A DNA stretch of 64,000 nucleotides, from the NCBI GenBank assembly GCA_023374045.1, contig CM041777.1:486429594-486493593 (forward strand). The letters run 5' to 3'. Made by a program: the position numbers and the translations under genes. The notes beneath the pieces were generated by a model. That model saw only the letters and a program-made list of their open reading frames with translations, was not told the DNA's origin and did not search any database. Source of the stretch: Limonium bicolor. Lineage: Eukaryota; Streptophyta; Magnoliopsida; Caryophyllales; Plumbaginaceae. This document shows positions 58,184 to 64,000 of this stretch, piece after piece. Position 1 is the stretch's first letter. Every line of letters starts with the position of its first letter.

Positions 58184-60034
58184 AGTAGTAAAGGTTGAAC
58201 TGAACCGACTGAAAAAAAATGTTTATCGACATAGGAGCGTTCATTTTGAAATCTAAACAAGAAGCACAAAAGTATTTACTAAACTTAATGTTGAAGTGAG
58301 AACAAAATTAGAAGTTTAACCAAGATATCAACTTCATCAACATTTTAGGGTTTGGACTGAACCGAGAGATAAAAAAAGTAGATGTGGAAGTCGAACCTGG
58401 TAGTGTTTGGTGACTGCAAGAGATCTTGTTAGTGAGGAATCGTCACAGGAAGGGTGCAAGCTCCGCCATAGGAAAATTGCAAAATCGCAACGGGATACTG
58501 GAGCAGCAGGTTGCGTTTTTTGGATGAGGAAACCAGCAGCTTGTGTTTTACCAGAGGAACCAGAAGAGATGATAGAAATTGAGTCCACACCAGGAAGTCA
58601 GATGCATGGTCGAAGCCGCTTGAAAAATGAGGGAGAAGAGACAGGGAAAAAAAGTGACGGGTTGAAATTCCAATGTTTAGGATGTAAAATAGAATATCTA
58701 TCTTCCTTTAAAAAAAACGACGGCAAAAGAGTGCTTAGGTGTCGTTCGAAATTAGCTTATTTTTTTCCCCAGGCTTTATGCAGCTTATGGATCAGTCCAA
58801 AAAGTCCATTATGTTTTGTACCCGTTCGTTAACAGCGTTTGGGTTTTGTTTCAAAAAATTAGTGTATTACATATTTGCCCTTAGCAATTATTACCGCACA
58901 AACCCTCAACTTCGCACAAACCCATTCTACTCCGATTCAAGATTTTTCACCACCAACAAATTTGTTGCTGCGATGAGGACGAAGAGAAGGAAGTTCAAGA
59001 TTTTTCACCACTTTGAGCCACCTTCTTCCATCTCCATGTATCTGTTAGGGGAACTTATTTGACCCGACTCACGGTCAAATCCACTCATTTTGATATTCTC
59101 TTCATCCTCCCCGCACAAGTACAAACTGGAAGTGGGCATCTCGTTTTCTCTATCCTTCCCTTTCCCAGTGTTCTGCCATTTACTAGTCACCAGTTCGAGT
59201 GCGAATTCACCATCCGACTGCCTTGGCGATTCTTTCAGAGGTGTGTGCAAAAAAAAAAAAAATATTGAAAATGGTCTTGCACTGGATGCAGATGAGGGTG
59301 GTGAGTTTTCCCGAAAATACGAAACAGTAGGCGTGAGTAAATAGGTAATTATGTGCTGACATGTAAAGTACTTTTAGAAGTATTTTCCGTAAAGCTACAA
59401 AACGCAGCTCAAGTAACATTTATCATAAATGTCATAAAAGACCTTTATCAGACATTAATCTGGTGGTTAAGTTGGGTCAAACCCCGGCATTAAGGTCCAA
59501 AAAAACTCATAAAGCTATTATCGAACACACCTTAGTAATTTTCTTCTTCAATTCCAATGGATTTGGTTCTGCGTCGAAATAAAAACTCAAAAAAATAATT
59601 TTTTTTTGTGGTGTATGTATGTTTTTTCTTCTTCTTTTTACTGATTTTCTTCTCCAATATGGTTTTCACATCTGTCCCATGTCATATTGTACCTGACGCA
59701 AGCCCCAGATCTCTGTGCCGTATTAATATTTTCTCATCCTTCCATGGCTTAGTCGCTCTCAATCCAAAACTACCATTGGGGCCTAATTTATCATACAGGG
59801 AGCGAAAGTATCTCCAATATGTCGAAATCCCATTTTTATTAAAGTTTAGTTTACACATCTAGCTAGTGTGACAAACAAAAAAAATATTTGTTTGAAATAC
59901 CAAGTGAAGGTTTTATTTGTTTGCAATAACAAGATGCAAGAACTGATAAATTATCCACCTTATATAGAATATAGATCGTGTACATATATATAATTATTCT
60001 GTTCAGTTAACTAAACATTCCGTACAAAGTCGTT
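58184..60034. other. Low-repeat stretch without a recognised gene
   Basis: A ~35 bp block, CTTAATGTTGAAGTGAG plus flanks, occurs both near 58285 and near 54250 on the other side of the solo LTR, so the pre-insertion site held a local duplication. Open frames at 58407-58832, 58739-59062 and 59090-59344 have no recognised motif. AT-rich with poly-A/T runs near 59250 and 59595. Confidence 0.4.
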
Positions 60035-60197
60035 CTAGACCTGACCATCCGGCCACAGCCTATCAGACGAGCGCTCCCCCACGTCTCGCCGCGAGGCGTT
60101 TCCCACAGCACGATCCGACGGTGGTAATCTGATTCTAACCAAACTCTTCAGCCTCGCTGTCAGATTCTCCTCCCTCTCCCTCTCCCTTCCATCTGAC

Positions 60198-60290
60198 ATG
60201 GGCGAACTCACCCTCGATCGAAACGGCGGCGGCGGCGTCCAGCTAAATCCCAAGGCCGATCCTTGTTCTTACGACTTCCACCTGAACTAG
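60198..60290 (+). CDS. Short ORF, unrecognised (30 residues)
   Basis: ATG at 60198 opens MGELTLDRNGGGGVQLNPKA and ends at TAG 60288-60290. The local sequence is GC-rich with coding-like GGC runs, unlike the surrounding AT-rich DNA. The GC-rich stretch continues to about 60470 with other short frames. It may be the first exon or a remnant of a host gene. I do not recognise the product, and the minus-strand open frame over the same bases is equally uncertain. Confidence 0.25.
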   Translation: MGELTLDRNGGGGVQLNPKADPCSYDFHLN

Positions 60291-60729
60291 ATTCCTCTGA
60301 GCCACACCCTACATCACTTTTCTGTACCCTCTCCCGGAGTACTCGTGGCAGACATCACCACGGCCGCCTTCTTGTCCCGTCACCGCCGCCGCCGCTACCT
60401 TCCTGCTCATTCCGGATCTTACGCAGAGGTATCGCCAGTTGATCTCTTATAAACTTCCGGTAATCTAAGCGTGAACTTGTCAGGGTAACGCTTATCCAGC
60501 TGCCGCGTGGAAAGGGATATGGGATGACCAGTTGAATGTGACCGGACGAGTGTTTTGTTTGTGAATTGAGTCGTAGACTGTGGCGGATGAATTACGGCGT
60601 TCGTTTGGTCTAGGGACGTCCCTCCTGGACAACAATTGCTGAAGATGGCTTCTTCTTGACACGATGGTCGTTCGGTTCCAGTATGATCTTCAGCGACGGC
60701 GGCTGTGATGGTGTTGACTTGGTCATTAT

Positions 60730-61510
<781 letters not shown>

Positions 61511-62010
61511 GACTGGTTAAGGGCGCTAATGCGAGGATGCGCGCGAGAGAGCAATCAACATGCACGACGAGTTGATGTTGGGTTTACATGTTATAGGAGC
61601 AGATATCGTCCTCATGCATGTAAAGGCAATACACGTATAAGCTAGCTAGGGGTCTCCATATCATGATCGTTTGAGTAGGACAAGTTGCGAATTTCTAATG
61701 TACACCAAACGGTTAGGCTTTTCTTCTTACTTTAAGTTGTATCCTACCGCTATTCATTGCTATATATAAGTTCACCTACTTCGTTGAAAATCTTGCACTT
61801 CGATAGTGGTTAATTGGAGATATTGGTTAGATGGTAGGACTATCCATGGTAGTTTAAGTGTTTTATTTGGTTAATATGTTTAGCTAAACTGAATCCTCGG
61901 TTTTTTAAAATTTCATTACCATTTCATTAAATCAGTTTTGTAAAATTTAATTGAATTTTTCTTTTGATCGGTTAACCTTTTGTTTGTTAATTATTTTATT
62001 TAACCTTATA
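61511..62010. other. Upstream region of the ATL-type gene, no gene seen
   Basis: Presumed promoter of the minus-strand ATL gene. No clear TATA box was fixed. The stretch from 61700 onward is AT-rich and featureless. Confidence 0.35.
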
Positions 62011-62011
62011 A

Positions 62012-62705
62012 GGGGTGTTTGTTTCAAGCGAAGGAAACAGAATGGAATCAGGAAAGGGAACGGAGAGGAATGTAATAAAAAATTCCTTTTTTTTCTCGGT
62101 TATTTGTTTGAGCTAGGGAAATGAAATAAATAACCGATTAACAGCCACCGGTCCATGGCAGCCAGTTGTCGGTCAATGGCCATTAATTGTCGTTCAACAT
62201 TCAACGGCTACCGGTCATTAGTCATCGATTATGGTCATATGTCACCGGTTACACAATACAGAGGAAAGAGAATCTCATTCCTAATAGGGGGTGGGGAATC
62301 AACATAGAGAGTTTTTGGATAATTCCATTCCCTTTCCCTTTCTTAAAAATAGGAAAAACTAACTAAACAAAGAGCAGGAAAGGGAAAAGAGGAATGGAAG
62401 AGAATTCCTTTTGATTTCCCCGGTTGTTTGTTTGAGCTAGGGAAAATGAAATAAATAACCGATCAACAGCCACCGGTCAATGGTCAATGGCTGCCAGCTA
62501 GCAGTTAATGGCCATTAATTGTCAGTCAACATTCACCGTCGGTTAATGGTCATTAATCATCGGTCAATGGTCATATGTCACCGGTCAAAGTATACTGGGT
62601 GAAGGGAATCTCATTCCTACGTAATGGGTGGGGAATCAACATAGAGGGTTTTTGGGTAATCTCATTCTCTTTCCCTTTCTTGATTACCCTATAACAAGCG
62701 CCACC
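62012..62705. repeat. Duplicated ~324 bp segment, possibly MITE-like
   Basis: Two copies are offset by about 324 bp (for example TTTGAGCTAGGG near 62107 and 62431). They share AATAAATAACCGAT, AACAGCCACCGGTC and GGGTGGGGAATCAACATAGA. Many CGGTCAATGG/GGTCATTA words occur inside. The outer edges (AAGGGGTGTTTGTTT and, reversed, AAGGTGGCGCTTGTT) form an imperfect inverted repeat, which suggests a small non-autonomous DNA element. No firm target duplication was found. Confidence 0.6.
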
Positions 62706-64000
62706 TTAATATTATATTACAACATTCATCATGTTTTTTAATCATATGTGTTTAATCAAGCCTAAAGGACAAAAGATACAATACAATACATTCCCTAAAT
62801 AGTTAATATTAATGAATATATAAGGAGAACATTTTATATTTAAGGATTTTTCTAATTTTATATAATCTGTTAACCGCCTAGCTAGAACTTACAAAATCTA
62901 TTATTAAAATTGATTTTTTGGTGCAGTTAATCGAGCCACGCACGGTTAACCGAAGAAAACAAGTACTATGTGAAGTGGTTTCTGTATGGATCCATGGCTT
63001 TAGAAACTTTGGACAGCTAGTCAAATATATCAATTATAATCAGTACATTTACAATTGATAAATTTATAACAATTTAGCCATTAGTTCGGTCTAGTTTTAC
63101 CAGTTTTATGTTAATAAAAGTAAGTAATGTTTTTATAGGGTAATTGATATCATTAACTCCTAGATCATCCTCTTTTCATAGATACATACCAAATTTTCAA
63201 GAAACACGAGTTCCTAATCATGTTACTAATATTCCCGCGGTTTTCCCCTAACCCCTTAATCCTATGAAATATCGCGTGTTAAATCCTTTTGGTACGAATG
63301 ATACAGATTGAGATGGGAATTACTACGAGATCTATCTAATCGTAAAAAAGCACCATAACAATAGATGTGGTTCAACTAATGTGGCCTACATCCATTGTGT
63401 ATCTTTATTGATCTCTTCTTATTGAATCATAACTTGGATAGGAAGACCACTGCCTCTTTCTCTCTATTTTTTTCCCTGATCTCCTTTGTAAAAACACCTT
63501 TTACTACTATTCATAGACATATTGGGAACACATGTCCCTCGACCTTTATAGCTATGTGGCATCTTCTTATTGGCTATCTTTTAGATAGCCTGGCATACAA
63601 CTTGGCCTTGCGCCTCTAAACTAATAGCCTGCTTAGATGTACTAGATTGTCTTTTTTCAATTGGTTCACAATGGACAGCCTGCTTAGATGTCCGGAACGA
63701 ACGTCTATGCTACATGTCCATTACAGACAAATTTGTTAATTATGTAATTTTTTGTTTGTAACACATTTAATTTCCTACTTTTTTGACAGTCTTCAGTTCC
63801 ACCTTATGATTCCCTCCCCATGGTTCATCTTTAGAGCTTCTTGAAAATGAATGGATTGATACTACCCATGTGTTTCAAACCAAACAGTTTTTTTCCCCAA
63901 AGCGCGTTTGTAGAATGGTGGATACTGTGGGTAGCAAATGGGTTGTGGGTGGATGGTGGTGACCATCTAGATGAGTATGGAAGACATATTAGTATTTACA
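62706..64000. other. AT-rich intergenic DNA, no gene recognised
   Basis: No open frame here carries a recognisable motif. The 74-codon frame at 63395-63619 looks like chance. ACAGCCTGCTTAGATGT near 63674 repeats GCCTGCTTAGATGT near 63626, a short local duplication. Confidence 0.4.

Noticed and set aside
58407..58832. 141-codon plus-strand frame as a host gene
   Set aside because: No recognisable domain, no supporting splice structure, overlapping frames on the other strand equally long.
58853..58867. TTAGTG followed by TAT as the CACTA right end with matching duplication
   Set aside because: Only CACTA itself matches, no subterminal repeats, and copia does not resume after it; a 3 bp match is weak.

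Overview
This is plant nuclear DNA, most likely from a eudicot with a large, repeat-rich genome. Nearly everything from 1 to about 58.2 kb is nested transposable elements, mainly decayed LTR retrotransposons of plant lineages (Tekay-like chromovirus, Athila-like, Ogre/Tat-like, several Ty1-copia) plus a CACTA DNA transposon. The only convincing host gene is a RING-H2 (ATL-type) gene on the minus strand at 60.7-61.5 kb. No bacterial features, CRISPR arrays, tRNA or rRNA genes were seen.

Layout, left to right. (1) 1-5664: 3' part of a Tekay-like chromovirus (protease, RT, RNase H, integrase, chromodomain; several frameshifts and stops) and its 2.2 kb 3' LTR. Its downstream flank is the gag end of an Athila-like element, so it appears to sit inside that gag. 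(2) 5665-7057: Athila gag end, protease and start of RT. (3) 7058-30619: a large minus-strand insertion that splits the Athila RT. It is an Athila-lineage element with gag but no pol. It has outer LTRs at 7058-8544 and 29126-30619, a third older LTR at 8784-10269, two tandem gag copies and an internal primer binding site. (4) Inside it, 11141-24804 is a 13.7 kb non-coding Ogre/Tat-like element flanked by the 5 bp duplication GCCCC. That element has very long LTRs, a 175 bp tandem repeat just before its 3' LTR, and an inverted fragment of a relative. (5) 30620-39006: the rest of the Athila element: RT, RNase H, integrase, a second ORF and the 3' LTR.

(6) 39007-39988: 3' tail of a SIRE-like copia element. 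(7) 40064-about 42552: a copia element cut off in integrase. (8) 42553-50773: another copia element, interrupted by a 5.3 kb solo LTR (43401-48676, target duplication TCCAC) and then by CACTA sequence (left end 50774, transposase exons on the minus strand to 53770). (9) 54311-58183: a 3.9 kb solo LTR with target duplication AGTAG. (10) 58184-64000: lower-repeat DNA with the ATL gene and a duplicated 324 bp segment.

The most notable pattern cuts across families. At least five unrelated or distantly related elements carry short GC-rich inverted repeats, several arranged with about 44 or 70 bp spacing, in their LTRs or leaders. The sequence of the repeat differs in each family. The genes here do not form a pathway. 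The coherence of the window lies in successive insertions, which can be ordered from who interrupts whom and from target-site duplications.
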